Positions 39,816-49,399 of a DNA stretch of 64,000 bases are shown piece after piece; within the stretch, counting starts at the first letter, position 1; the number at the start of each line of letters is the position of its first letter. The translations under genes were made by a program, and so were the position numbers. The DNA is from Stenotrophomonas sp. UBA2629. Lineage in GTDB: Bacteria > Pseudomonadota > Gammaproteobacteria > Xanthomonadales > Xanthomonadaceae. The stretch is taken from the NCBI GenBank assembly GCA_002359895.1, contig DEOB01000011.1, positions 311,203-375,202 on the forward strand, read 5' to 3'. The notes beneath the pieces were generated by a model. It was not told the origin of the DNA. It saw nothing but the letters and a program-made list of their open reading frames with translations, and ran no database searches.

Positions 39816-42026
39816 ATGCACGCATTTCCCCGACGCCTCAACCGCCACCTTCTTTTCGTCGCCCTGACTGCCGCCCTGCCCGGCATGGCCATAGCCGCCG
39901 ACGACAACAGCATCCCTGGCCAAAGCCACCACCTGACCGAGCTGTCGGCAGTCAAAGTCACCGCTTCCCCGCTGCAGGGGCCAGCCGAATCACTGGCGCG
40001 CCCGGTGGACGTACTGGCCGGCGAACGCCTGGACGAGCAGAAAGGCGGCACGCTGGGCGACACCGTCGCCAAGCTGCCTGGCGTGCAGAGCACGTTCTTC
40101 GGCCCGGGCGTCGGCCGCCCGATCATCCGTGGCCAGGAAGGCCCGCGCGTGCAGGTGCTGTCCAATGGCGTCGGCAACATGGATGCTTCAACGGTCAGCG
40201 CCGACCACGCCACCAGCATCGAGCCGTTTCTGGCCGACCAGATCGAAGTACTGAAAGGCCCGGCCACGCTGCTGTTCGGCAGCGGCGCCATTGGTGGTGC
40301 GGTGAACGTGGTGGATGGCCGTATCGCCAGTGAAATCCCCGACCGCCCGCTCAGCGGCCGCGCCGAACTGCGCGGCAACTCAGTCAACAGTGAACGCAGC
40401 GGCATGTTCCGCCTGGATGGCGTCAACGGTAACTGGGTGCTGCATGTCGATGGTCTGGTGCGCAATGGTGACGACTATCGAATCCCCGGCTATGCGGTGA
40501 TTGATGGCCTGGAAGAACATGGCGATCACGACGGCCATGACCATGATCACGCAGATGGCGATGAGCCCCGTCGCGGTCGCTTGGACAACAGCTCCATCCG
40601 CACCCGCGCCGGTGGCCTGGGCGCTACGTGGCTGGGCGAAGGTGGCTACTTTGGCGTATCTGCCGGCACCTATCGCAGCAACTACGGCATCCCCAACGGT
40701 GCGCATGTGCATGCCGATGATGATCATGGTCATGGGCACGATCACGACCATGACCACGGCGATGAGGAAGAAGGTGACGAGCACGATGTGCGTATCGACA
40801 TGGTGCAGAACCGCTTCGACATGAAGGCCGGTATCTACAACCCGGTGCCGTTCCTGAAGAACATCAACCTGCGCGCCGGCTACACCGACTACGAACACAC
40901 CGAGCTGGAAGGCGGCACGCCGTCCACCCGCTTCACCAACCGCGGCGTCGAAACCCGTTTGGAAGCGGTGCAGCAGCAGATCGGCGGCTGGGACGGCGCC
41001 TTTGGCTTGCAGGTGAGCAACGGCGATTTCGGCGCCAAGGGCGAAGAAGCTTTCGTGCCTGATACCGGCACCCGCAGCGCCGGCGTGTTTGTGCTGCAGG
41101 AAAAGCAGTTCGGGCCGTTCAAGCTGGAACTTGGCGCACGTCACGAGCAGATCAAACTCGACCCGACGGGCGAGTACCAGCGTCGCAAGTTCGACGCGAC
41201 CAACCTGTCGGCTGCCGGTATCTGGAAGCTCAATGATTCGGTTGACCTGCGCTTTGGCCTGGACAGCTCCGAGCGCGCGCCCACCAACGAAGAGCTGTAC
41301 GCCGCCGGTGCACACATCGCGACACGCTCGCTGGAAATCGGCGATGCCAACCTGAAAACCGAGCGCGGGCAGCGCGCGGAACTCGGCATCCACACCCATA
41401 GCGATCGTTTGGATTTCTCGGCAGCCATCTACCAGACCAAGTTCAAGGACTTCATCTATCTGGCGGACACCGGCGTGGTCGAATCGCTGCCGGTACGCCT
41501 GTGGACGCAACAGGACGCCACCTTCAAGGGCGCTGAGGCCGAGGCCACCGTGCACATGTTTGAAGGCAATGCCGGCGACTGGGATCTGCGCGTGTTTGGT
41601 GACTATGTGAAGGCCGAACTGGATGGCAGCGGCAGCCGCACCGCCAAGCTCACCGTGCCGCATGGCGACCACAACCACAACTACACCGTGGAACTGGCCA
41701 ACGGCGGCTACCTGCCGCGCATCGCACCGGCACGCGTGGGTGCTGACCTGCGCTGGTCGCGTGATGGCTGGCGTGCCTCGGTAGGCGCCGTGCGTTACAG
41801 CAGCCAGAAGGATGTCGCGCAGAACGAGGAAGCCAGCGCGGGCTACACGTTGGTGGACGCACATGTGGCCTACCGCTGGGATCGCAATGGCAGCAACAGC
41901 TACGAAATGTTCCTGGACGGCAGCAACCTGACCAATCGCCAAGCCCGCCCGCACACCTCGCTGCTGCGCGACTACTCGCCGCTGCCCGGCCGTGGCGTGG
42001 CGTTCGGCATCCGTGCGTGGTTCTGA
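39816..42026 (+). CDS. znuD: ZnuD-like zinc TonB-dependent receptor with His-rich loops
   Basis: A 736-residue outer-membrane receptor. Signal peptide about 1-27; plug with GTLGDTVAKLPGVQSTFFGP, RPIIRGQEGPRVQVL and LLFGSGAIGGAVNVVDG; barrel ending GVAFGIRAWF. Two loops are rich in His and Asp: 235-250 (HGDHDGHDHDHADGDE) and about 297-323 (HVHADDDHGHGHDHDHDHGD). A further HGDHNHN occurs near residue 615. This is the pattern of ZnuD-type zinc receptors, in which such loops capture Zn(II). The Zur-like box upstream supports zinc repression. Nickel or cobalt import is the alternative. Confidence 0.88.
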   Translation: MHAFPRRLNRHLLFVALTAALPGMAIAADDNSIPGQSHHLTELSAVKVTASPLQGPAESLARPVDVLAGERLDEQKGGTLGDTVAKLPGVQSTFFGPGVGRPIIRGQEGPRVQVLSNGVGNMDASTVSADHATSIEPFLADQIEVLKGPATLLFGSGAIGGAVNVVDGRIASEIPDRPLSGRAELRGNSVNSERSGMFRLDGVNGNWVLHVDGLVRNGDDYRIPGYAVIDGLEEHGDHDGHDHDHADGDEPRRGRLDNSSIRTRAGGLGATWLGEGGYFGVSAGTYRSNYGIPNGAHVHADDDHGHGHDHDHDHGDEEEGDEHDVRIDMVQNRFDMKAGIYNPVPFLKNINLRAGYTDYEHTELEGGTPSTRFTNRGVETRLEAVQQQIGGWDGAFGLQVSNGDFGAKGEEAFVPDTGTRSAGVFVLQEKQFGPFKLELGARHEQIKLDPTGEYQRRKFDATNLSAAGIWKLNDSVDLRFGLDSSERAPTNEELYAAGAHIATRSLEIGDANLKTERGQRAELGIHTHSDRLDFSAAIYQTKFKDFIYLADTGVVESLPVRLWTQQDATFKGAEAEATVHMFEGNAGDWDLRVFGDYVKAELDGSGSRTAKLTVPHGDHNHNYTVELANGGYLPRIAPARVGADLRWSRDGWRASVGAVRYSSQKDVAQNEEASAGYTLVDAHVAYRWDRNGSNSYEMFLDGSNLTNRQARPHTSLLRDYSPLPGRGVAFGIRAWF

Positions 42027-42126
42027 GCGGCTGATCACACGTTCGTGGTGCAGCGTCAATCTGGCCGTCATCGCACCCGGTGACGGCCAGTGCGCCATCA
42101 AGAACAGCTTCCCGTGCACTACACCC

Positions 42127-42160
42127 AGCCCTTCAGCCGCTCGCGGACGAAGGGCTTTTT
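42127..42160 (+). terminator. Terminator after the ZnuD-like receptor
   Basis: AGCCCTTC and GAAGGGCT arms are followed by TTTTT, about 100 bp beyond the receptor stop. Confidence 0.78.
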
Positions 42161-42248
42161 CATGCCCGGCTCATCACTCAGCCAATCTGCCCGATCCGCC
42201 CAGCCCTTCCGCACATGCTGCGCCAGCGTTCCAAGCTCGGCATGCAAG

Positions 42249-42271
42249 ATAGGTGCATATGCACCTATAAT
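42249..42271 (+). promoter_or_regulatory. MarR operator overlapping a consensus -10
   Basis: ATAGGTGCATATGCACCTAT (42249-42268) is a perfect 20-bp palindrome. Its right end runs into TATAAT (42266-42271), 24 bp before the marR-type gene. A repressor bound here would block the promoter, indicating autoregulation of the marR-MFS unit. Confidence 0.82.
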
Positions 42272-42295
42272 GCGATCCGTCAGTTTCCGGAAGCC

Positions 42296-42727
42296 ATGAT
42301 GGACGCCCCCAGCCCCTGCACCTGCTTTCAACTGCGCCGCGCGGCACGCCAGGTGTCGCAGGTTTACGACCAGCACCTGGCCGCTGCCGATATCAGCCTC
42401 AATGCCTATTCGATACTGCGACGCGCCCGCCAGCCGCGCCCACTTGGCGAACTGGCCGAAGCGTTGGGCATGGACCGCACCACGCTCAGCCGCAACCTCA
42501 AGCCGTTGATCGAGGCCGGCCTGTTGAGCACGCAGCCCGGCGATGATCCGCGTCAACGCCAGGTGCATATCACCGCAGCGGGCAAACGACGTCTGCAGAA
42601 GGCGCAACCGCTTTGGCAGAAGGCGCAGGATGAAATTCAAGCGCGCTTTGGGGAGCGGCAGATGAGCGAATTGAACCGGCGCCTCGAAGCACTGAGCAAC
42701 ACGCTGCAGACGGACCCAACCGCATGA
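42296..42727 (+). CDS. MarR-family transcriptional regulator
   Basis: A 143-residue winged-helix repressor (from the first of two tandem ATG codons). The DNA-binding core is PLGELAEALGMDRTTLSRNL, and the wing contains PGDDPRQRQVHITAAGKRRL. A cysteine pair (PCTCFQLRRAARQ) near the N terminus could be redox sensitive. It overlaps the downstream MFS gene by ATGA, so the two form an operon under the palindromic operator at 42249. The effector is probably a substrate of the exporter. Confidence 0.92.
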   Translation: MMDAPSPCTCFQLRRAARQVSQVYDQHLAAADISLNAYSILRRARQPRPLGELAEALGMDRTTLSRNLKPLIEAGLLSTQPGDDPRQRQVHITAAGKRRLQKAQPLWQKAQDEIQARFGERQMSELNRRLEALSNTLQTDPTA

Positions 42728-43935
42728 GCCCGACTCCGTTGTCACGCACACCGTGGGGCCTATTGTTGGCAGCATCGGCCATCCTGATGGTGACAATGGG
42801 CGTGCGACAGACCAGCGGCTTGTTGATCGAGCCGCTCAACAGCGCCACCGGCCTGGGCATCGCGCAGATCAGTTTTTCCCTGGCTATCGGTCAGTTTGTC
42901 TGGGGCGCGGTGCAACCGTTGTTCGGGGCGATGGCCGACCAGCGCGGGCCGCTGCCGGTTCTGGTCGGCGGTGGCGTATTGCTGGCGGTGGGCCTTGTCG
43001 TGGCAACGCTGGCCCCCACGATGTGGGGCCTCAATGTGAGCTTTGGCCTGCTGATGGCCGCCGGTGCCGGCGCTGGTAGTTTCTCCGTACTGATCGGCGC
43101 CACCGCATGGCGCATCCCCGCACAGAAGCGCTCGATGGCCGCAGGCCTCATCAACGCCGGCGGCTCGTTGGGACAATTTCTTTTTGCTCCTCTGGTGCAG
43201 CTGCTGCTCAGTGCATTCGGCTGGGTCAAAGCCCTCTATGCGCTGGCCGCCATCGTGCTGTTGTCACTGCCATTGGCTTGGCCACTGCGCAGGCGGGCAC
43301 CACGCCACCTTGATGCCGCCGACGGCGAGGCCCTGCGCCCGCAACTGCAACGCGCTCTCCGTGATCGCAGCTACTGGTGCCTGCATGTGGGTTTTTTCAC
43401 CTGCGGCCTGCACATCGCGTTTCTGGTGACGCATCTGCCCAATGAAGTGGCCCTGTGCGGGCTATCGCCTACTGTGTCTTCGGTTTCCATCGCACTGATT
43501 GGCCTATTCAACATTGCCGGCAGCCTGATTGTCGGCGCACTGGGTGAACGCTTCCGCATGAAGTGGTTGTTGTTCTGGATGTACCTGAGCCGCGTGGTGT
43601 TCATCGCGCTGTACCTGGTTTCGCCGCCAACACCCACCACGTTCTATGTGTTCGCCGCTGCATTGGGATTCACCTGGCTGGCAACGGTGCCGCCGACGGC
43701 GGGATTGGTGGGCAAGCTGTTTGGGCCACGCCACATGGGCACGCTGTTCGGCCTGACGTTGCTGTCCCACCAGGTTGGCGGCTTCTTCGGCGCGTGGCTC
43801 GGCGGCATCGCGCTGGAGTACGGCGGTGACTACACGTGGATGTGGTACGGCGACATGGCGCTGGCGGCGGTCGCCGCGTTGATGAACCTGCCCATCCGCG
43901 AGGCGCCGGTAAGCCGCCCCCTCGCCACAAACTGA
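42724..43935 (+). CDS. Major facilitator superfamily transporter
   Basis: A 403-residue transporter with about 12 hydrophobic helices. MFS features include FGAMADQRGPLPVLVGGGVL (motif A region after helix 2), GLINAGGSLGQFLFAPLVQL, and VGKLFGPRHMGTLFGLTLLS with an OFA/monocarboxylate-like flavour. It begins within the marR stop codon, so its expression is tied to the repressor. A drug or organic-acid exporter is likely; substrate unknown. Confidence 0.9.
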   Translation: MSPTPLSRTPWGLLLAASAILMVTMGVRQTSGLLIEPLNSATGLGIAQISFSLAIGQFVWGAVQPLFGAMADQRGPLPVLVGGGVLLAVGLVVATLAPTMWGLNVSFGLLMAAGAGAGSFSVLIGATAWRIPAQKRSMAAGLINAGGSLGQFLFAPLVQLLLSAFGWVKALYALAAIVLLSLPLAWPLRRRAPRHLDAADGEALRPQLQRALRDRSYWCLHVGFFTCGLHIAFLVTHLPNEVALCGLSPTVSSVSIALIGLFNIAGSLIVGALGERFRMKWLLFWMYLSRVVFIALYLVSPPTPTTFYVFAAALGFTWLATVPPTAGLVGKLFGPRHMGTLFGLTLLSHQVGGFFGAWLGGIALEYGGDYTWMWYGDMALAAVAALMNLPIREAPVSRPLATN

Positions 43936-43982
43936 ACGTCAACGCCGGCGGAAACCAGCCTTGGAGCCACGGCGCATTGAAA

Positions 43983-44000
43983 CCGGACAATTGTGTCCGG
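43983..44000 (+). promoter_or_regulatory. Palindromic TetR operator
   Basis: CCGGACA and TGTCCGG form perfect 7-bp arms around ATTG, 12 bp before the TetR start codon and next to an ATAATAT stretch that may be the -10. Autorepression is the likely role. Confidence 0.78.
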
Positions 44001-44012
44001 ATAATATGCACC

Positions 44013-44582
44013 ATGTCCTCGATACGCTCCGATGCCGCTGCGCGCCGCGCCCTGCTGCTGGACGCCGCTGACGCGGTGTTCCGCGAACACGGCATCACTG
44101 CCCCGCTGGAACTCATCGTTGAACGTGCCGGCGTGGGCCGTGCCACGCTGTACCGCAACTTCCCCGACCGCACCGCATTGATGGAAGCGTTGTTGCAGCG
44201 GACCATCCAGCAGATCCAAGTGCATCTGCAGGAACTGGGTGACCGCGACGACGCCGTGTTCGAGCTGATCGAAGGCATGGCACAGCGCATCGTGCATTCC
44301 CCGGCATTGGCCGACTACTGGCGCGCGGTGGATCGGGACAATCCCGCAATTCACAAGGCCCGCCAATACGCGCTGCAGCTGATGGAGCCGGCACTGCACC
44401 GCGCCAAAGCCGCTGGGCTGTGCCGCGATGATCTGCAGTTGGCCGACCTTTCGTTGATCTCCGGCATGCTCGGCGCCGCCCTGCGCGGACGCACCGCAGA
44501 TGATCGCGCCGCCCTCGCACGGCGTGCGATTGAATTGCTCCGTCCCGGGCTGAGCGCCGCGGCCACAACGGAACGCAGATGA
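44013..44582 (+). CDS. TetR-family transcriptional regulator
   Basis: A 189-residue TetR repressor. The N-terminal DNA-binding domain is LLLDAADAVFREHGITAPLE with recognition region VERAGVGRATLYRNFPDR. The helical C-terminal domain has no recognised ligand motif. The ATG at 44013 is chosen because the palindromic operator lies just upstream. It overlaps emrB by ATGA (44579-44582). It likely controls the emrBA pump. Confidence 0.92.
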   Translation: MSSIRSDAAARRALLLDAADAVFREHGITAPLELIVERAGVGRATLYRNFPDRTALMEALLQRTIQQIQVHLQELGDRDDAVFELIEGMAQRIVHSPALADYWRAVDRDNPAIHKARQYALQLMEPALHRAKAAGLCRDDLQLADLSLISGMLGAALRGRTADDRAALARRAIELLRPGLSAAATTERR

Positions 44583-46243
44583 AGCCACTCAAGCCCATTC
44601 CAGACTGGGAGGAGCACGAAAAACCCACCCTGCCCGGTTCGGCCTCGATGCCCTGGCACCCGCCGCATCGGCGCATGGCCTACGCCGCTGTGGCCGTGTT
44701 GGTAGCGATCACCGGCGGCCTGGGCAATGCGCTGATCAGCGCCAACCTGCCGTGGATAACCGGGCAGATGGGGCTGCAGGCCAGCGAGGCCAACTGGTTG
44801 GTGGCGGCATATCTGATGGTCAACGTCAGTGCCAACCTGTTGGTGTTCAAGTTCCGCCAGGAATACGGCATCCGTCTGTTCGCTGAAATAGGGCTGGGCA
44901 CCTACGCTGTGCTGGCCGTGCTGCATTTGTTTGTCGGCACCAACACCACCACCTTGCTGGTGCGCGCCGGCAGTGGCTTTGCCGGTGCGGCCTGTACCAC
45001 CTTGGGCACGCTGTACATGCTGCAGGCACTGCCCCGCCGCTACGTGGGCAACCTGCTGGTGATCGGCATGGGCCTGTCGCAGTTGGCAATGCCGCTTGCC
45101 TGGCTGCTCTCGCCCAGCCTGCTTGACCATGGCGAATGGCAGAACCTGTATCTGTTTGAAGCCGGGCTGGCGCTATGTGCCTTTGCCGCTGTGGTGGTGT
45201 TGAAGCTGCCGCCGGGCATCCAGATCAAAGTGTTCGAGCGCAAGGATTTCCTCACCTTCGCATTGCTGGCGCCGGGCCTTGCTTTGCTGGTGGTGGTGCT
45301 GAGCCAAGGCTATCTGCATTGGTGGTTTGATTCGCCGTGGCTGGGCTGGGCGTTGGCGGCGGCGGTGGTGCTGATCACCGCAGGGCTGTGCATCGAGCAC
45401 CAGCGCCGCAGCCCACTGCTGCAGGTACGTTGGCTAATGGGGCCAGTGATGCTGCGCTTCATCGTGGGCGCGTTTCTGATCCGCTTCCTGACCAACGAAC
45501 AGTCCTACGGCATGGTCACCATGATGCGCACGCTGGGCATGGGGCCCGACCAGATGGCACCGTTGTTTGCGGTGATCCTGCTCGGCGTGCTGGTCGGCAT
45601 CGCCGCCGGTGCGCTGACCTTCGGGCCGAAGGCGCTCATCCCGCAGCTGCTGACGTCCATCATCCTGCTGGGCAGCGCCGCGTTCCTTGATCAACACCGC
45701 ACCAGCATGGACCGGCCGATGGATTTCGCGCTCAGCCAGTTTCTGGCGGCGGTGGGCAGCGGCATGTTCATGGGGCCGCTGATGCTGATGGGCATCCGCC
45801 AGGCGATGGCGCGCGGGTTGGACTACATCGTGTCCTTCATCGTGGTGCTGTCGTTGACGCAGAGTTTTGGCAGCCTGGCCGGCTCGGCATTGCTGAGCAG
45901 CTACCAGCTGCATCGCGAACATGTGTATTCCGCCGACCTGGTCAGCCAGCTCAACCCCGCCGATCCGCAGGTGGCACGCCGACTGCAGCTGCAGCAACAA
46001 GGCTACGCCCGCATCATCACCGACCCGGTGCAACTCAAGGTGCAGGCCACTGCGGCGCTTGCAGCCAGTGCCAAACGCGAAGCCAACGTCCGCGCTTTCA
46101 ACGATGTCTTCGCCCTGAGCGGCTGGGTGGCCATCTGCTTCCTGAGTTGGCTGTTGCTGGAAGTGACACTACGCAACCCACGCGTGAAACAGGTGATCCG
46201 GCCCCTCCGCGCCGGCACCACGAACAACCAGGCAAAAACATGA
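44579..46243 (+). CDS. emrB: EmrB/QacA (DHA2) family drug efflux transporter
   Basis: A 554-residue inner-membrane transporter with about 14 hydrophobic helices. It carries GNALISANLPWITGQMGLQ in helix 1 and WLVAAYLMVNVSANLLVFKF in helix 2, as in EmrB relatives. The two central helices lie around FALLAPGLALLVVVLSQGYL. A long periplasmic segment before the last helix (about 455-505) is typical of EmrB. It overlaps both tetR and emrA by ATGA, giving a tightly coupled tripartite-pump operon. Substrates unknown. Confidence 0.92.
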   Translation: MKPLKPIPDWEEHEKPTLPGSASMPWHPPHRRMAYAAVAVLVAITGGLGNALISANLPWITGQMGLQASEANWLVAAYLMVNVSANLLVFKFRQEYGIRLFAEIGLGTYAVLAVLHLFVGTNTTTLLVRAGSGFAGAACTTLGTLYMLQALPRRYVGNLLVIGMGLSQLAMPLAWLLSPSLLDHGEWQNLYLFEAGLALCAFAAVVVLKLPPGIQIKVFERKDFLTFALLAPGLALLVVVLSQGYLHWWFDSPWLGWALAAAVVLITAGLCIEHQRRSPLLQVRWLMGPVMLRFIVGAFLIRFLTNEQSYGMVTMMRTLGMGPDQMAPLFAVILLGVLVGIAAGALTFGPKALIPQLLTSIILLGSAAFLDQHRTSMDRPMDFALSQFLAAVGSGMFMGPLMLMGIRQAMARGLDYIVSFIVVLSLTQSFGSLAGSALLSSYQLHREHVYSADLVSQLNPADPQVARRLQLQQQGYARIITDPVQLKVQATAALAASAKREANVRAFNDVFALSGWVAICFLSWLLLEVTLRNPRVKQVIRPLRAGTTNNQAKT

Positions 46244-47355
46244 GCAACAACACACAGACCGCCGCTGCCACACCGCCACCTGCGCAGGTGTCCAAGTACA
46301 ACCGCCCCAGCCGCACCGCGGTCGTGGTGATGATCATCGTCGCCCTGCTGGGGCTGACGCTGATCCTGCGCGCGTGGCAATTGTGGCCGTTCAACAGCCC
46401 TTACGTGCATACCGACAACGCTTATGTGCGCGGCCAGGTCACGGTGCTGGCGCCGCAGGTCAACGGCTATGTCACCGATGTGCTGGTGAAGGATTTCGAC
46501 TTCGTCAAACAGGGCCAGCCGCTGTTGCATATTGATGCGCGCATCTATCAGCAGCATGTCCAACAGGCTGAAGCGAGCCTGGCCGATGCACAGGCGCAGC
46601 TGGCCAACTCCGACCAGAGCCAAGCGCAGAACCGCGCGCAGATCGCCTCGGCACAGGCCACGCTTGCGGCAGGGCGTGCGCAACAACATCAGAGCCAGGC
46701 CGAACTTCGCCGCTACGAGCAACTGGCCGCCCAGCAACTTGTGTCCAACAGTGACCGCGACAAGCTGCGCGCCAGCGTGCAGTCGTCCAATGCAGGCGTG
46801 GCGCAATCGCAGGCCTCCATCCGCATCGCCGAAGAAAACCTCACCGCCACGCAGGTAGCGCGACGTGGGCTGGAAGCCAAGGTCGCCAACGCCGAGGCCG
46901 CGCTGAAGCTTGCGCAGATAGATCTGGACAACACCGTCATCAAAGCGCCGCGCGACGGCCAGGTGTCCGAAGCCAGCGTTCGCCAAGGCCAGTACGTCAC
47001 CGCCGGCAGCCAGCTGCTGTTTCTGGTGCCAGACACTCTTTGGGTGGTGGCCAATTACAAGGAAGGCCAGACCTGGAAGATGGCGATCGGTCAACCCGCG
47101 ACCTTCAGTGTGGACGCCTTCCAGGGCCAGAAGCTGACCGGCCATGTCGAGCAGATCGCACCGGCCACCGGCTCGGAGTTTTCGGTATTGAAGCCGGACA
47201 ACGCCAGCGGCAACTTCACCAAGGTGGTGCAGCGCCTGCCCATCCGCATAAGCATTGATGCCGGCCAAGCCCTCGCTGCGCGCCTGCGCCCGGGCATGTC
47301 GGTGGTGGTGGAAGTAGATACCGCCGCCGCGGCGCAGAACGAACCTACCAGGTAA
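46240..47355 (+). CDS. emrA: EmrA/HlyD-type membrane fusion protein
   Basis: A 371-residue periplasmic adaptor. An N-terminal anchor (TAVVVMIIVALLGLTLILRA) is followed by the lipoyl half YVTDVLVKDFDFVKQGQPLL. A Gln/Ala-rich coiled-coil hairpin spans about 95-190 (ADAQAQLANSDQSQAQNRAQ), and the second half contains KAPRDGQVSEASVRQGQYV. It couples EmrB to an outer-membrane channel, which is not encoded here. Start at ATG 46240 overlapping emrB; no separate terminator is seen downstream. Confidence 0.93.
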   Translation: MSNNTQTAAATPPPAQVSKYNRPSRTAVVVMIIVALLGLTLILRAWQLWPFNSPYVHTDNAYVRGQVTVLAPQVNGYVTDVLVKDFDFVKQGQPLLHIDARIYQQHVQQAEASLADAQAQLANSDQSQAQNRAQIASAQATLAAGRAQQHQSQAELRRYEQLAAQQLVSNSDRDKLRASVQSSNAGVAQSQASIRIAEENLTATQVARRGLEAKVANAEAALKLAQIDLDNTVIKAPRDGQVSEASVRQGQYVTAGSQLLFLVPDTLWVVANYKEGQTWKMAIGQPATFSVDAFQGQKLTGHVEQIAPATGSEFSVLKPDNASGNFTKVVQRLPIRISIDAGQALAARLRPGMSVVVEVDTAAAAQNEPTR

Positions 47356-47496
47356 GCCTGCGCAGAACGCCGCATCCAAGCCAGTTCCAAGTCAGCCGCC
47401 GCATTTAGTGCGCTGCGTTGCGGCAGCACGTGCACATCCGGTTCCGCGCAACTGCGTTAGGCTTGCGCATCGCCCAATGGGCCCGGAGAAAAAGCG

Positions 47497-49200
47497 ATGC
47501 GACTCCCCCTCACCGTTTCGATCCTGGCGGCCTTGATGACCACCGCTGCCAACGCTACGCCACACGCGGACACGCTTTATTCCGGCGGGCCCATCATCAC
47601 CATGAACGACAAGCAGCCACAGGCGGAAGCCGTGGTGGTGCGCGATGGCAACATCGCTTTCGTCGGCAAACGCAACGCGGCGCTGCGCTTCAGCCCCAGC
47701 GCTCAGCAGGTGGACCTGCAAGGCCACACGCTGACACCCGGCTTCATTGATGCGCACGGGCACATCTCCGGCGTTGGTCTGCAGGCGTTGTCGGCCAACC
47801 TGTTGCCGGCACCCGATGGCGAAGGCAACTCGATCCCCGCACTGCAGAAAATCATGCGCGAGTTCCGCGCCAACAGCGCGGTGCCCGGTGGCTACAAAGT
47901 GCTTATCGGGTTCGGATATGACGATTCGCAACTGGCGGAAAAACGCCACCCGACCCGTACCGAACTGGATGCCATCGCCACCGACATCCCGATCATCCTG
48001 ATGCATCAATCCGGCCACTTGGGCAGCTACAACAGCAAGGCGCTGGAGATGGCCGGCATCACCGCCGACACGCCCAACCCCGAAGGTGGCGTGATCCGCC
48101 GGGAGCCAGGCACATCCATTCCCGACGGCGTACTGGAAGAAAGCGCGCATAACCTTGCGCTGGCCAAACTGATGCCGGTAATGACGCTTGAACAGGCCAT
48201 GGCCATGCTTGAAGCCGGCCAGGCGCTTTACATGAAATTCGGCTACACCACCGCACAGGACGCCAAGACCGATGCCGGCACGCTGGCCATGCTTCCCTTG
48301 GCGGGCAAAGCCGGCAAGTTGAAGATTGATGTGGTGTCTTATCCCGACATCCAGGTAGCGCTTACCGACCCGGCAATGCACGGCCCGTACTACGGCTTGA
48401 AGTACACCGACCACTTCCGCATCGGCGGCGTGAAAATCAGTCTGGATGGCTCACCGCAAGGCAAAACCGCGTGGTTGAGCCAGCCTTACTACAAAGTTCC
48501 GGAGGGGGAAAAACCCGATTACGCGGGCTACCCGGCGTTCCCCGACGCACAGGTCAACGCATTGCTCGACAAGGCGTGGGAAAACGGTTGGCAGGTGCAG
48601 GCGCATGCCAACGGCGACGCTGCCATCGACCAGCTCATCCACGCCGTGGCCGCTGCCGAAGCCGCACATCCGGACAATCACCTGATGCCGATCTTGATTC
48701 ACGGGCAGACCCTGCGCCGTGACCAGATCGACCCGATCCGCAAGCTGGGCATCTTTCCGTCACTGTTCCCCATGCACACGTATTACTGGGGCGACTGGCA
48801 TCGCGAATCCGTACTGGGCCCGGAGCGTGCGGAGAACATTTCGCCCACCGGCTGGGTACTGGCTGCGGGCATGAAGTTCACCTCGCACCACGATGCGCCG
48901 GTGGTGTTTCCGGACGCCATGCGCGTGCTGGATGCCACCGTCAACCGCACCACCCGCAGCGGCCATGTATTGGGCCCCGCGCAACGGGTGACACCGGAGC
49001 AGGCGCTGAAATCCATCACCTTGTGGGCCGCCGAACAATATGCCGAACAGGCCAGCAAAGGCTCGCTGGAAGTCGGCAAGCGCGCCGACATGGTGGTGCT
49101 GTCCGACAACCCGTTGACCATCGCCCGACCACAACTGCATACGATCAAGGTGCTGCAGACCATCAAGGATGGTGACGTGGTGTATCGCGCGAATGACTAA
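47497..49200 (+). CDS. Exported YtcJ-like amidohydrolase
   Basis: A 567-residue amidohydrolase with an N-terminal signal peptide (MRLPLTVSILAALMTTAANA). Metal-site motifs are GFIDAHGHISGVG, the SGHLGSYNSKALEMAG region, AHANGDAAIDQLIHA, LIHGQTLRRDQI and the Asp-containing TSHHDAPVVFPD. This is the YtcJ/DUF amidohydrolase-3 family, whose substrates are mostly unknown amides. Start is ATG 47497 with GGAG upstream. It follows emrA by 141 bp and may or may not be co-transcribed with it. Confidence 0.88.
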   Translation: MRLPLTVSILAALMTTAANATPHADTLYSGGPIITMNDKQPQAEAVVVRDGNIAFVGKRNAALRFSPSAQQVDLQGHTLTPGFIDAHGHISGVGLQALSANLLPAPDGEGNSIPALQKIMREFRANSAVPGGYKVLIGFGYDDSQLAEKRHPTRTELDAIATDIPIILMHQSGHLGSYNSKALEMAGITADTPNPEGGVIRREPGTSIPDGVLEESAHNLALAKLMPVMTLEQAMAMLEAGQALYMKFGYTTAQDAKTDAGTLAMLPLAGKAGKLKIDVVSYPDIQVALTDPAMHGPYYGLKYTDHFRIGGVKISLDGSPQGKTAWLSQPYYKVPEGEKPDYAGYPAFPDAQVNALLDKAWENGWQVQAHANGDAAIDQLIHAVAAAEAAHPDNHLMPILIHGQTLRRDQIDPIRKLGIFPSLFPMHTYYWGDWHRESVLGPERAENISPTGWVLAAGMKFTSHHDAPVVFPDAMRVLDATVNRTTRSGHVLGPAQRVTPEQALKSITLWAAEQYAEQASKGSLEVGKRADMVVLSDNPLTIARPQLHTIKVLQTIKDGDVVYRAND

Positions 49201-49349
49201 CATTGCGTTGGCCCTCACCCGCATGCGGGGTGAAAGCAACGGCCTGCGAACCACCGGCTCACGGCCCATCAAACCGTCTTGCCTCAATGCAGGGGCCGGG
49301 GCGCGGAACCGGGGTTGAAACCAAGGCCGCAGTCCAAGCATCAGAAAAC

Positions 49350-49377
49350 AAAAAGGCCGCTCATCTGCGGCCTTTTT
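49350..49377. terminator. Bidirectional terminator, amidohydrolase / zur
   Basis: AAAAAGGCCGC and GCGGCCTTTTT arms around TCATCT form a symmetric terminator between convergent genes. Confidence 0.92.
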
Positions 49378-49399
49378 CATTCCCCCATGACGCAATGCC

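Noticed and set aside
40501..40800. His/Asp repeat-coding DNA as a tandem repeat or CRISPR-like array
   Set aside because: The repeated CAT/GAC codons encode the His-rich metal-binding loops of the receptor; units are irregular and there are no spacers.
40380..42119. 579-codon minus frame opposite the ZnuD-like receptor
   Set aside because: Shadow frame; its composition mirrors the complement of the receptor codons and it lacks any domain.
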